This document shows, in pieces, positions 47,086 to 59,509 of a stretch of DNA of 64,000 bases. The DNA lies in assembly GCA_946807835.1 (NCBI GenBank), contig OX327683.1:12343001-12407000 (forward strand), given 5' to 3'. A model generated the notes under the pieces. It had not been told where the DNA came from and did no database searches. It saw only the letters and a list, made by a program, of their open reading frames with translations. Numbering within the stretch: position 1 is the stretch's first letter; each line of letters opens with the position of its first letter. A program made the translations under genes and the position numbers. This stretch comes from Ailanthus altissimus. Taxonomy: Eukaryota; Streptophyta; Magnoliopsida; Sapindales; Simaroubaceae.

Positions 47086-47660
47086 TTATGGTGGATCAAA
47101 GGTGCTAATGGAAGCATTTGTGTAAGTGATCTTGTTGGCTTTCTTCTTTTTCGGCTTCCATGTTTTTGCAATTAAACCTTGGATAGTATCTTTTGTTGCA
47201 TTCTCCTTGTGTCTTTTCGGAAAGACTTTAATCTTAGATCGGGGAAGTGGTTCTTCCTTTCCTTTCTCTTTGCTTGCTTTGTTGTGATGCTGCTCTTTCT
47301 TCTTCTCTATTGCTTTCCTATACTTTAATGCCCTTTTTTGGATGTAAGGATCCAATGTTTCCATATCTTTGACTTGCTTGACGCTTGGTTGCACCACATT
47401 AATACAGACACAATCTTTACTTTTCATTAGTAGCTTGATTTCTTTGAAGACCTTGAAAGTGACTGTATCCTCTTGTACCATCATAGTCAACTCCCATTTT
47501 TGCACATCCAATGATTGTTCTTTTAAGGATGATAGGAATCTCCTTGTCTTTTTCCATGTCCAAAATGATGAAATCGATAGGGAAAATAAATTTATCAACT
47601 TTAACTAGCACATCTTCAATAAATCCCTTGAGGTAGGTGAGCGAACGATCTCTCTAAGAC
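47086..47660 (-). pseudogene. D protease and gag-pro tail, dead
   Basis: On the minus strand, MLVKVDKFIFPIDFIILDME and DKEIPIILKRT (47520-47611) are the protease flap-to-C-terminal part, one frameshift away from SLDVQKWELTMMVQEDTVTF (about 47500). The tail SKIKVFPKRHKENATKDTIQ ends ASISTFDPP with a stop at 47086. This is colinear with residues 700-931 of the intact protein at 14463. The catalytic DLGAS part is lost. Confidence 0.85.
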
Positions 47661-47756
47661 ATTTTTCACAATATCTGAGAAGATTACCATCATGCACTAT
47701 TGAAAGGTGGTTGGTGCAATACCTTGTGTGATTCAACCATTACTGTTCATGAAATT

Positions 47757-49315
47757 GAATATGCATGAATATTAAACCGCAAGTATATGGACCATAAGCA
47801 ACTAATAAAGTATGGGTAAAGTATTGTCCCATAAGGGTTGGTTTCTACATTAAAACTAAGTACTAGCATTCAAAATCTAACTTTATCTAGGTTAATTAAA
47901 AACACTAAAAATGGTTAAGAAGTTAAAACTACTAAAAATTAACTAAGAGTCAAACACATTTAAGGGGATGAAAATGCTTGTGGCAACTAGTCCTAAGGTC
48001 TTAAATTCACTATACATTTCCTAACTTCTTTAGTAATAGTGATTAATGACTACTCTTGCAAATCTATTAACCAAGGGTTTAGAAGTAGGCTCACTACTTC
48101 TCCTAAGCGTCAAGTGAGACTCTATGCATACATAATCAAGTTGATATCTCTATCTAACTTGGTCATCTATATGTACATTATGCCACCCTTACGAGGTTAC
48201 CTTGATTCTATTAGTCTCCCAACTCAATACTATTAAAGGCTATGCTAATCAAATTTAACATATGAGTTGAAATTTTCTAAGAACATTACTCATAAGTCTA
48301 AATCATCTAATCAATTTTTTAATTCAATTAGATGCATTAAATTCAGAAAAAGCATAAATGAATAATGCAAAATATAGTCATTAATCAAAGATATACATCA
48401 AAATATAGTACTTAGTAGAGTTGCGTCAAGTCCTAATTATAAAGTGTAGTTATCCATAGTTAAATACTTATACATTAATCCAAAAGTTTATATAAGTACT
48501 CATGTTTAAATCAATAAGAATTATAAAAATAAACTTCAAATAAAAGTAAATTAGACAAAAAAGAATGGAAACTATTTGTAGACACTTTTGAAGCCTTTAA
48601 TCTTTAGTGGTCTTTCAAAGTCCAAGCTCCAAGGATGTCTAATTTATCATGTCTTTAATTCTTTGATAGTGTTTTTCTTCTCTCAAGTTGGTTTCAAATA
48701 TTGATTACTCTTGTTTTTCACCAAAAGGGCAGAGTTGTTTATTTAAAACGTCCACTTTGGCAAGGAACTAAAGTTGAAACATCTAGCCTCTATAAAAATT
48801 CAAAATAGTGTATTTTTATAGTGCAGACAATGCCACAGTATTTCCTTATAGAATGGTAGGGCATTCTCAGCTATATCGTATGAACACCAGGGTGTTCTAT
48901 TCTTCAAGGATTGGGAGTTCTAACATTGTTGTGTCTTTGACCAAGCATGGGAGCATTGGCTACCTTGGGTGTGATCTAGAATCTGTGCAACCTCATTCTC
49001 ATCCTCACATAACAACGTTCATCTTTCTCAGAAATGCAGGGGCATTAATAAGTTAACGTTGGGGCGTTCATCCAAATGGATGAATGCTGATGCGTCTGAT
49101 GACAAAACGCAGTGGCGTTTATCATTTCTTCAATACCCTTTTTTGAATTCTCACTCTTTGGCTCCACTTAAGATGTTTTTCCTTCCAATTCATCTATTTC
49201 ATCATTTATCCTATAAAATCAACACATATATGCATAAATAGTATTCTATTACTTGAAAACGGCAAGAATCTAAGTTAAAACAGGGCCAAAATATATGTCA
49301 ATATCATACTCATCA
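47757..49315 (-). repeat. D 5' LTR
   Basis: Starts about tgaaattgaatatgc and ends atatcatactcatca, followed by attac. Features shared in style with the G1 LTR are the 'cgcaagtatatgg...accataagcaact' opening and gttggggcgtt motifs near 49050. The inner boundary is approximate, as no clear primer site remains. Confidence 0.6.
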
Positions 49316-52188
49316 ATTACCAACATATACTATTTTTGGCCGATGCATCTTAGTCGTTCTCCCAAAGGTCCTCTTCTGAATAATTCACCTGCAAAGAAAG
49401 CAAATTTGAGTGCCATGATCTTTAATGTTTTGTAAAAACTATTATGAGGATTCTTTATATACTTGATTAGCTTGTCCCTCTAATCCGAGTTCAAATTTAT
49501 TTGCAAGATCGGCTTTAACATGTTATGTTTTAAGATTTCCACTTCATTACTAAAGAGAAAAGAATTAGATCGAGATGTCAATGGGATTTCTTCTAAACCT
49601 TTCCTGAACCCAGTAGCCCATTGGGCTAAATCATTGGCTTATAAATTTTCTGCCTATATTGAGAATTCAATTAAGGTAAAATGGAATCCTTTAAAGAGAT
49701 GTCGAGCTTTGTTGTAGTATGATACAATTATCTGTTTGATGACTAGTAATGAGTCGCCTTTGATTTCTATATCTTTCACCTATATTTCCATAAGTATTTT
49801 CAAGTCGATAATAAGAGCTTCATATTCGGCTTGGTTATTGGTGTAGAAAAAACCCAATATGAAAGACATCTTCGTTTTCAGACCAGATGGAGGAGATTAG
49901 GATGATGTCCGCTTCGGTTACTTGGGCTCTCTTTGATCCATCAAACTATAGTTGCCATGATTATCAATTTCCTAGTAGATCATCCATCTATTTTTTCATC
50001 TGATGTTGACTTAGAGATTGGCTACTAATATAGCCAATCTCTAAGTCGACATCAGGTGAGTAAGTGGATGGATGATCTACTAGGAAATTGGCTAAGGCTT
50101 GTCCGTTGATGGCTTTCTGAGGGATATACTTTAAAGAAAATTTAGATAGACCAATTACCTATTTTCCTAATCAATTCCTTAAAATTGGCTTTGATAATAT
50201 ATACTTAATAATATCAATTTGGCATACAACATGCACAATAACTACATATAATACCTAAGTTTTGTGCAAGAAAAAATAAAGAGTCGAACATAACTTCTCA
50301 ATGGTTGTATACCTTATTTCAACATCATTCAGAACTCAACTGAGATAATAAACAGCCTCTTCTACCCTTTCAAGCTCTTGGGCCAACATGGTATTGATAG
50401 CTTCTTCGACCGCCGAAATGTAGAGGATAACGGGTAGGCTTGGCTTCAAAGGAACCATGACTAGTGGCCTTGTGAGGTACTTCTTGATTTCATCAAAGAC
50501 CTGTCATAATGCAAAATCTATTTAAATTCCTCACCGTATTTTAGTTTTAATAAGGGAGACCAAGAATGAAGGTGTTTGGTTGAATTTTAAATAAATTGCC
50601 TTGAAAAATTAATCTTACCGATTAGTTTTTGAAATTATTTCTTGGTTCTTGGTGCAAAGGCTTCAATTATGGCCTTGGATTTGTTCTTGTCTACTTCTTC
50701 CACCCCTCAATGCTAATGTACAAATAATCCAAGAAAGTTACCTATTGATACTCCAAATGCATATTTTAAAGGGTTTATCTTTAACTGATGGAACCTCATT
50801 TAGTCGAAGGTCATCCTTAATTCAGCCAATTATGCTTCATTTGATTGAACTTAACCATCACATCATTGATGTAGACTTTCATAAATCGCTTTGGTATTTT
50901 GTAAACCAAATGGACATCATTATCCATTAATATGTCCCAATAGCACTTGGGCATCTAAAAGTCATCTTGTTGACGTCTGACTTTTTGATAAATATTTGGT
51001 TGTTTCTAGAATGGCCATCAAAGAAACTCATGATCTCATGATAAGCAGTTAAATTGACTAATATATTGGCAATAGGAATGGGATATTCCTCCTTTGAAGT
51101 CACCATATTTAAGTTTTTAAAATCAATGCAAAGGCGTAACTTGTTGTTTTTCTTGATTATCGATGCCACATTAGATAGTTATTCCACATAGTTGGCTGGC
51201 ATTCACCTTATGTCTTATTTGTAAGGTCGAAATCCTTCCTTGATTAGTAGGCTATATACTCTACTGACTTTTGACTTAGTTTGGGCATTTCGGTATAGTC
51301 CCACGTGAAATAATCCCTATATTTCCTTTAATAGTGCCACCAACTTAGTCTCAAATAATAGATCCAAGTGTGCACTAATGCAAATCAGCCTAAGCTCATC
51401 CTTAGTCCTCAAATTAATTTCTCAAAGTTAGCTTTGGATTTAAGGATTTTGGTCATCTAACATCGCTAGGGCTAGTTTTATTTCCCTCATGTTTAGGGAT
51501 CTTGAGTCTTGTCTTCATATATGCATTCGGCTGAAGCCAACAAGTGAGACTCAAAATGTCTATTCATCAGAAAACGACCCCTAAATTGACCAGAGGTTAG
51601 CCTATCTGACCAGTTGGTGGTTAAGTTAAATCTTCTCTTAGGACTTGTTAAGTTTCACAAGTCTTGTAAATCGACTACTAGTATTTCTCCTAAGAATAGT
51701 AGACCTGTCCGATAGGTTATATAGATATATCGATGTTACTTGCTCATTCCTTGAGAAGAGATTTGAATCAACATAGATGATTTCAATAGACCTATTGGGT
51801 TGCCATTTAAAAATCATTTGATGTATACTAGATGGAAAGGTCTTATTGGAGTAGATCTAATCCCTTATTGATAATACATTATAGTTACTTAGTACATTAA
51901 CTACATAGAATGACTCATCTCCCTCAATGTGGCCAATTTTAACATTAACTGATGTAAACCCATCGATAGGAGTTTCTTGACTAGTAAAATTAGTTATAAT
52001 TACCTTCGATGGTTTTTACTCATCTTTGAATATTCCTAATATCTTTAACATCTGCAGAGATAACATGTTTACACCAAACCCATTGTCAATAAGGATCATT
52101 TTACAAGGAACTCTATTAAGGCTGGCCTTGACATAAAGTGGTTGGCTATGTTAAGTTATTCCATCATGTGGTTGAGAAAGGGCTAATA
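49316..52188 (-). pseudogene. Tat/Ogre-like gypsy protease-RT-RNase H, dead
   Basis: Read leftward. An aspartic protease has KMILIDNGFGVNMLSLQML (about 52050-52105) and SSYNVLSIRD-like pieces. The reverse transcriptase has NKLRLCIDFKNLNMVTSKEE (51080-51145), FFDGHSRNNQIF and FRCPSAIGTY (50927-50960). RNase H-like pieces include INGQALANFLVDHPS (about 50070-50115) and SWQL.FDGS near 49945. Stops and frameshifts are common; only 50927-51169 is open for 80 codons. The spacing and protease type match Tat/Ogre-lineage gypsy elements. Element D bounds it on the left and a chromovirus-like LTR on the right. Confidence 0.75.
49965..50090. repeat. 60-bp inverted repeat with 6-nt loop
   Basis: Arms 49965-50024 and 50031-50090 match as reverse complements at 54 of 60 positions; the loop is ctaata. 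The right arm reads as the expected pol sequence (ALANFLVDHPS on the minus strand), so the left arm appears to be an inverted copy. Confidence 0.95.
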
Positions 52189-54957
52189 TGTAATATCCAA
52201 TCCCTATTAGTAATATTGGCGCTTAAATTTCGGTATAGAGTAATGAAGGCACCGTAGGGTTACCCGATTTTAACCATATTAGACATATTATTGTTATGGT
52301 GCACGTGAGAGATATTAGACCCAATTTGGTAATTTCACACGCGGTCGGAGCGTCGAACGACCTAGAATATTTTTAGAATTTTTCTCTATTGGCTTTGGAA
52401 AGGAAATTCTAATTTACTACATGAATTTTTATTTAAGGGTTATGTATGGAACAAGCCTTTGCTGAGAAATACAATCCATATATTAAGGAATTGACTAATT
52501 AGAAGCAATCTCATGGATTGCTAAGTTGGAAATTCTAGTTAGTTCCTTTGACTATTCTAACTAGATAGTTACAAAGAAACCAATTAAATCCTTCCATTTG
52601 AACTAATGGTAAATTAGAAGTTTTGAGTAAGTTGAAGGGCAAAATGGTCAATTAAGAGAGCACTATATATATATGTTGGAAGTGTATAGAGTTTTCAAGA
52701 AATCAAAAGCCAACACTTAGAGCAAAAAGAGAGCAAATTCGTGCAAAGGTTGAAGGTGCTGCTACAGTGAAATTTTAGTTTTTCTTTTCATGATTTTTCC
52801 ATGTGTAATCAAGCTAAAATAAGGTTACATATGAATCCCTAAGCTCAATTGAAGCCTCCATTAGTGAAAATTCAAGAAAAAGAGGTAAGAAAAGTATTAT
52901 TTTATGAGTTTGATAAGTGAACTTTCAAGAATGCTTCAATTGATATTCTTGTGTGTATTGTTGGCTTAGATTGAGTTGAATTCTAGTGTGGAGCTTGAAG
53001 GAGTCATCAATTTAAAGAAATTGGTAAGGTAAGAATTAGGATTTTTGGTGATTTTGATGTAGAGATCTCAATTGGTTGCAATTAGGGGTTTAGAATAAAA
53101 TTGGCTTGCTTTTATTGTAATTGGAACAAGATATTGAAAAAAAGAAATGTGTTGGAATTTAGGGTGAAATTCTGCCACTTTAGGGAAGTTAGGGATTGAG
53201 TGGTATTTTGATTGAGTTGTTGTGTGTAAATGATGCATATTATAAATGGAATGCATATGGTTGATGAAAAGACCAAAAATGAAGAAAATGGGACATAATT
53301 GTCCATTTTGGAAAGGTGAAGGGCAATTATGTCCAACCAAGTTATAAGGCGTTCCATAATTTTTAAGGCGTCGGATGATGAGTTAGATTAGATTAAATGG
53401 CTCCATAAATAAAAATCGGAAAGTAGTATCCATTCGGGCTTTGTGTGCCGATTAGGGCGTTTAGTAGTTAAATGAGATTCTAGCATTCGATTAAGTTCTG
53501 AATGTCATTTATGACGCGTAGGTGAAAATAACCGAGAGCGGTAACGGGAGCAGAAATCGGAAGCGAAATTGAGCGCGAAGTGGTTGTGAGTGAAAATCTG
53601 CCATTTCTTTTACTTTTCGATTATTATGTTTTCGCATAATGAATATGTATGTTTTATGAGCTTTTGATGCATAAACATGATTTATGATCTTGATATATAT
53701 CCATAGACATGCTTTTACACGTTCGGGTTGAAAAACAGTTTTTAAATTTTTGCATCCATTTTAAAGGCCATTGGTACCCTCAGGATTATAGTGATGGTGA
53801 TTGTATTATACCCGGCCGGTATATCCCGTACACATGGGCAGGTAATGGGGGGCGTGTCACTAACTCTGGAAAGTTGGGGTGTCGAGTCATGTGATTCGCT
53901 CTATGTGTACGGGGTATTGTCTCGCTATATGTATGTGATGTAGGATTCTGCTGCATAGCCAGTGAGATGTCTTGAGATGTCACTGTAGGTGCTGCTAGTA
54001 TGTTAGCTATTGTGTGAGGACTTTACTAGTGACCTGTGACCTACTCACGTGTGTAGTGCTAGTTGAGTCGCCGCGTGAGTATAGAGCTTTAGGGTTACTA
54101 TTGGTACAGTTTAAAAAGAAAACGGCCGAGTGAGGACTTTACTAGTTTTCAATCTACCGATAACATTTTATGCATTTATATGCACATGTTAGTTATTGTG
54201 TTACATAGATTTTGGATATTGTTTTCCAAAGATATAGATAAAACCCGCTCGGCAAGATTTCATCAGCATATGATGTTAGAAACCGTTTTACAGCTTTACA
54301 TCGGTTTTAGAAGCACGATTTATTCATGTACTTAGAATTTACAATCTATGCATAATGTTATTTTATTTGAAATCGTAATTGCACTCACTGAGCTCCTTTA
54401 GCTCACTCATTTTGTGTTTTATGTTTTTTAAACCTCTTTTCAGGTGCAGGTCTCGGTACGCAAGGTGCTGATTCTCCTATCGCCGAGTAGTGGGCCAAAT
54501 CCGAAGATCACTTTTGTATATGTAAATGTGCTCAATAGCACCCTTTGCTTTCTGTATAGTAATTGTAGGCATGTATATTTGTGTATATGCTTTGAACCAA
54601 CCAGAAGAGATTTTGATATTATGATGATCGTTTTTACCTTTTTATGAGTATGCTCATTTTGTGATTTAAATGAAACTACTAAGTTGTGTTGGATTTGATT
54701 TGAAAAGGACCGGAGGTCCGAATTGGTAGTATTAGAAGTGTTTGAAATAGAAGTGAAACTTCTTTGTAGGTTTTATATGGATTTTCTGAAAAACATGGGA
54801 AACTCTGTCCGTTTTTTTTTTAAATTAATATGTCATTTTCATGTATATTACAAGACTTTCTCAGTAGTAGCAAGAACTAAAAAGGGGTTCGCCTCGCAGA
54901 ATTTCTCAACTTACCCAATTAGGTTCTGAGAAAATTCAGTCGGGGTGCCCGACAAGG
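52189..54957 (+). mobile_element. Chromovirus-like LTR, copy 2
   Basis: Starts tgtaatatccaatcc. The right end is placed near 'gtcggggtgcccgaca' (about 54957) and is uncertain. It aligns with 26004-27745 and, more distantly, with the window's right end. It contains a 685-bp section (52631-53316) absent from copy 1. It splits the Tat-like element, whose upstream part appears right of it. Confidence 0.75.
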
Positions 54958-54959
54958 CC

Positions 54960-55340
54960 ACTAAGATCTATAGTAGAGGATCTCGGGTCAGGTCCTATTA
55001 TAGTAACATCGATTCCTAAGGTTAATCGCTTATGGCATTTCATATCTCAACCACATCCACATCAAAAGTTAAAGCCAGTCCAAGCTTACGTTAAAAAGAC
55101 TCTGGCAGCATGACAACTATATTGACATTTTTTTCTAAGTTTCTTCTGGCTTACTTGCCCTTTGGTTGACTTTGTCCTTATGAACTGGTGCCCAAACCTT
55201 CTTTAATTGTGATGGAGATTATTAACCATCATTGGTCAGCTTGATATATAGCTGCCTTTCATTCACTGTATTATCAAACCTTCTTTGGAAACTGTGAGGT
55301 TGGTAGCGGTAATAAATTGAGCTTAAACCACTGCATGAAA
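54960..55340 (-). pseudogene. Tat/Ogre-like gypsy, region upstream of protease
   Basis: The minus strand gives RQLYIKLTNDG, then LKKVWAPVHKDKVNQRASKP and FNVSLDWL in broken frames, resembling the gag-protease linker of Tat-like elements. It is the continuation of 49316-52188 across the LTR insertion. Confidence 0.4.
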
Positions 55341-58300
55341 AGAATACAACTAGATTGAAGTTATGAATCAATTTCTAGATTATTTGTGAGTTCCAGTACA
55401 ATTAGTGTTGAAAGATTTTCAGAATATACTATTATGCCTCTCGTAATATCTGAATTCTAGTACAGATAGGTGAACCATGCTTTTGTTTGACCTTAGATGG
55501 GAATCAATGAGAGGTTAAGATGGGATATTAAGAAGTCTTTGACTTGTGAAATTTAGCAGGTTGCTTAAATAGAGCTTTTTGTTAGATCATTCAAATTTTC
55601 TTAATTTCCATTGGTTATGGACTAATATCGTACAAGGGATGTCCAATGTTTATTCTGCTTCCATTTTTATTTTATTTTCTTAATCAAAATTGATCATTGC
55701 TTGCTACTTTTATTTTATGAATATATGCATTTCAATGAAATCCCATTTGTGTTCCTTCTATAGTTTTGATATCTAAATGTCATTGAAGTTTGTGGGTTAA
55801 GAGGAATTTCTTTGGTTTTAGTTTTAGTTTAATTTGTCTTTGACTTTTTGTTAATTTAAAGAGTATTATTAAGTTCTTGAAATTGTGTTTAAGGAGAAAA
55901 GCACTTGAATAAGAGCTGCTTGGTTTTCATTTGGATATATTTTTATGCTTTAAAGCTCCCATAGCTTCTGAACTTTGTTATTAAGGAAGACAAGTCACTT
56001 GGTTGAATTTAGAATTTGTGGGTAATGGGAATTTGGGCTTTAAATTGTTATATCCGATGATTTATATTTCTAGAAGTTCTTGAAATTATAACAAAAAGAA
56101 GGGAGCTACTTGTGTTTTTGTGAATTTTGGTGGCAAAATTGAAGATGGAAATGTCCTGCAAGGATGGTAAACCAGGGAACATGGCTAACAATGCAAACGT
56201 CTGTATAAACTTTGTATCTTTTTATCATATTAGCTTGGAGCTCTTCCATTTTCACCGCATTTGTTAATAGTATTAGCTTGTATTGTTTTGCTTACAATAA
56301 GAATTTGAACATTTGAATTTAGTCACATTTACAGAAGAAAATTTGTGTATATATATTGCACTTCTTAATCAAGCAATATGTATATATAGATAATCTTTAG
56401 TTAATGCAAAAAGACTGTTGTCATATATTTGATTAATGATATTTTATGAAAACTTGGAGGTGTGGAAGATTTTTTTATTTTGTCAGCCATCCTCAAATTG
56501 GGATGCTGCTATACCATCCTTCATAAGAACTTGTGTTTAGCCCCTAAAAGAATGCAGAGTTGATTACATTAGATGCCAGACTTAAAAAGCTATAGAGCAG
56601 TGGATAGAATTCTGATGCTTGAATTTAGCACTTTCTTTGTGCTTAATGAATTTGGTTTGATTATTTTTGTTGTGGTCAATTCCTTTATTTTTCAAATGTT
56701 ATCACTGATTAGTTAAGAGATGATCTTTGAAAGTAAATTTATACTATAATGATTTTATATTTTTACATAATAATTATCTACCTCTGGATTAAATCTTCCC
56801 TTAGATTTTTTATTTTTCTATTCTTCTTATTTATTTATTTATTTTTAGGTGTTGTAATAGCCAAATGCATCTTTGCCATAGATGAAATTTTGCTTGAACA
56901 AAAGAAAAAAAAAAGTAAAACAAAGATAAATAAGACTAAAGAATTCTAGCTAGATGATAGGAAATATTGTATCCCAGAAAGATAAAGTTCTAGGCAAAGG
57001 AAATTCTAACTGATATTGAATTGGGTCCTGCATTTTCTAGTCATAGTCATTATGACCTTGATTATTAGTGAAAAATTCAAGGAACAACCCAAGAATTATA
57101 TTCTAGAAATTTTTAATACTATTCTTACTTTCGTAAGGATTATATTGTGACTCTATTAGTTAGAATTCAGTCGGTCTTTAATTATAGCAGGTGAGTAATC
57201 CCATTTGTATATTCCCTTGTAAAATTTGTCTCTATCCATACTAATTAATTACCATTTCATTTAACTTTAGAGGTAATAGTAGCTCTTCGGAGGGGTCATC
57301 TCATTTGCTAATCAAATTTGTAGGGCTTATTTCAGTCAAAAAGCATTTTCAACATATTTATTGGGCCTCCCATTTGCAAATATTTTGTCTATGATAAATT
57401 ATTTTTAACTTGTTATTTATCTATTTATATATGGTCTATAATAAATTTGGCATTGTATATATGTAACGCTTTTCAATGTTACTATTTTTTTAGTAGTGAC
57501 ACTTTTCAATGTTACTTAATTAGATGATAAGTTAGCCAAGTGGTGTGATGTGATGTGATCTGATGTTCTCATTGAATTAAATTTACATTTACAAGTAGCA
57601 TGAGCGATAAGAGAGCTAAAGCCTGCAGGTAGCAAAATAGCCTCAATTCCACACCTTACTAAAAGGTCTTCTTATTTAAAGAATTTTTTTATAAAAAAAA
57701 TAACCTTATTTACTCTTGTCACGTTTATTAATTTTGGACTACCATATAATTTGCTTTTTTTCTTTTTTGCCTATTTTATATATTTTTGTTTCACATCTAG
57801 TTAAGGTCCTTAGGGACCTATGTGCTAGAGTATGGCTTCTCTTAAGTCTGGACAAAACTAAGGTCATCGACTCATAATCCATTTATGTATCTAAATTTGT
57901 AGAACTACTTTTTATTTCCATTAAAATATCTAGTTTGCTCTTTGAAGCAAGCGATGTGAATTGGTAACTAGTCTAGTCAGTAGGATGAAGTAATGGCCTG
58001 ACCTCTAATTGTGGAGAATGGCCAATTATATTAAACTTTAGGGCTACGAACTTAGTACATATCCAAAGGGTAACAAATTGAAAGTGTGCTATTGCTTTTG
58101 AGCTATATGGTTAAGTTAATGCTATATTATTTATTTGTTTCTTGAATTATCTTGAAGATAGTGTTCCACATGCTACACCCAATTACACTAGTAATATATT
58201 GGAAAATATGTTTCTGAAACATAATGCAGAATATGTCAAGAAAACTATTTGTAGTTGGATTGAGTTGTGAGAAACTTTAATCTTCATGAAGGTATAATAT

Positions 58301-58929
58301 TGCACTTATCAATAACTGATCTGTTCACACAGTTAATTTCAGAATGAGAGGCTTGACATGGTCACACAGTTGTTCTGTCAGTAGTCAGCTTTATACATAA
58401 TCCATAATTAGTATATGGATCAGTTATAGTATATCAGCTTTGCTTAGACTTTAATGTACACTATAGTTTTGGCATTTATTTTTTACCATCATGGACTATA
58501 TATCATCAATCATCAAAGTCTATATAATTAATTTAACACCTCAAATGTTCTGCTGTTTTTGTTTTTCCTAGGCTTGAAAAATACATCAAGTTTAGCTACA
58601 TCTAGATCCATTGTTTTAAGCTTCTATTTGTAATTCGATTCTGCATGTACTTTGCCCAATTTTATATAGAGAGGAAGTGAATAACCAAGTGCAAAACTAA
58701 AATGTATTTGTTGTATTATACGCTAATGTATAGCATGCTCTTTAATCTTCGCCTTACTGCTTACTTGATTAGTAACATGAATAATTTAGTCATTGAAGGA
58801 ACCCATCATACCATAGAATTTATAAATATATATACCCCCAATTTTCCTTTCCATGCATTTTTTTCTCTTACAGGTTTTATTATTTTAATTTTCCAAGAAT
58901 ATTTAGGAAATATTTTTCGTTAAAAAGTT
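55341..58929. other. AT-rich DNA, no clear gene
   Basis: T-rich in the plus sense, with intron- or UTR-like composition. Short open frames (54723-54929, 56749-56949, 58702-58923) show no family signal. A gtgatgtgatgtgatctgatg run lies near 57544. A 15-bp direct repeat (cttttcaatgttact) is at 57469 and 57507. One short stretch (56145-56210) looks like a gene start. Confidence 0.4.
56145..56210 (+). pseudogene. Possible class III HD-ZIP gene start, fragment
   Basis: ATG at 56145 reads MEMSCKDGKPGNMANNANVC. Class III HD-ZIP transcription factors of the ATHB8/ATHB15 type begin with a similar MxMSCKDGK segment before the homeodomain. The similarity stops before any homeodomain helix can be recognised, and nothing downstream continues the gene. 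I rate it a possible relic of a 5' end; chance similarity is not excluded. Confidence 0.25.
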
Positions 58930-59509
58930 AAAAAGAAACAATTTCCCTTTTTGTTTCACCTCTTAAAGTGGTCGGCCATCCATTAGACATTAACCCACTT
59001 ATTTTGTTTCATTTAATCACATATAAACTATTAACTTTTAATTAAACTAAACAATAATTAACTTATTAACTTAGGTTTAGTCTAATATAATAAAGTTAAC
59101 TCTTAACTCTAGTTAAGTTAAAAAACTTGTCCAACAAAGAACTATTATTTAAATATTTAATTAACTTAATTCAAGTGCATATCCTAAGGATTCTTGAAAC
59201 AAATAATTAATTTTATTGGATTTTACTAAATTGAACTATTCAATCTGGTACTCTACCCTAGTGCATAATGAGTACACTTAATATTGCAGTACTCTCTAGG
59301 TCCACGCTCGATTTGTCAAATAAAACTACTCTATAAGTCCGTGATCAATGTCCCACGCATACGTCACAGATATTACAAATCAGCGCATTAGACCATACAA
59401 GTTGAGATCATAGCTCATATGTATAGTCCTTCCATCATTTATACCTTAGATGTACGGGGACATAGACATACACTTATCTATATGAGAAAATGTTCATCGA
59501 CAAACATCC
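58930..59509 (-). mobile_element. Family E LTR fragment, minus sense
   Basis: Matches the reverse complement of about 22060-22600: 'gatttgtcaaat', 'cccacgcatacgtcacagatattacaaatcagcg', 'accatacaagttgag', 'ccttccatcattta'. Both ends are lost. It is joined directly to an opposite-sense fragment. Confidence 0.75.

Larger units (their letters stand above)
44092..49315 (-). mobile_element. Gypsy derivative D (protease plus downstream ORF, no RT), truncated
   Basis: Minus-strand element. From right to left: LTR (about 47757-49315), gag-pro end (47086-47660), TTGGaaggcaaCCCAA motif, downstream ORF (about 45400-46454), and 3' region with 'aagtttgggggaagag' (reverse strand, 44500-44517) and polypyrimidine DNA. 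It is cut at 44091 by B'. Most of gag is missing next to the LTR. No RT or integrase lies between protease and downstream ORF. Confidence 0.65.

Noticed and set aside
53068..53357. Antisense frames of 81 and 90 codons in the chromovirus-like LTR
   Set aside because: No protein family features; the plus-strand LTR alignment accounts for the sequence.
58702..58923. 73-codon hydrophobic frame
   Set aside because: Isolated, AT-driven composition, no recognisable domain or neighbour.
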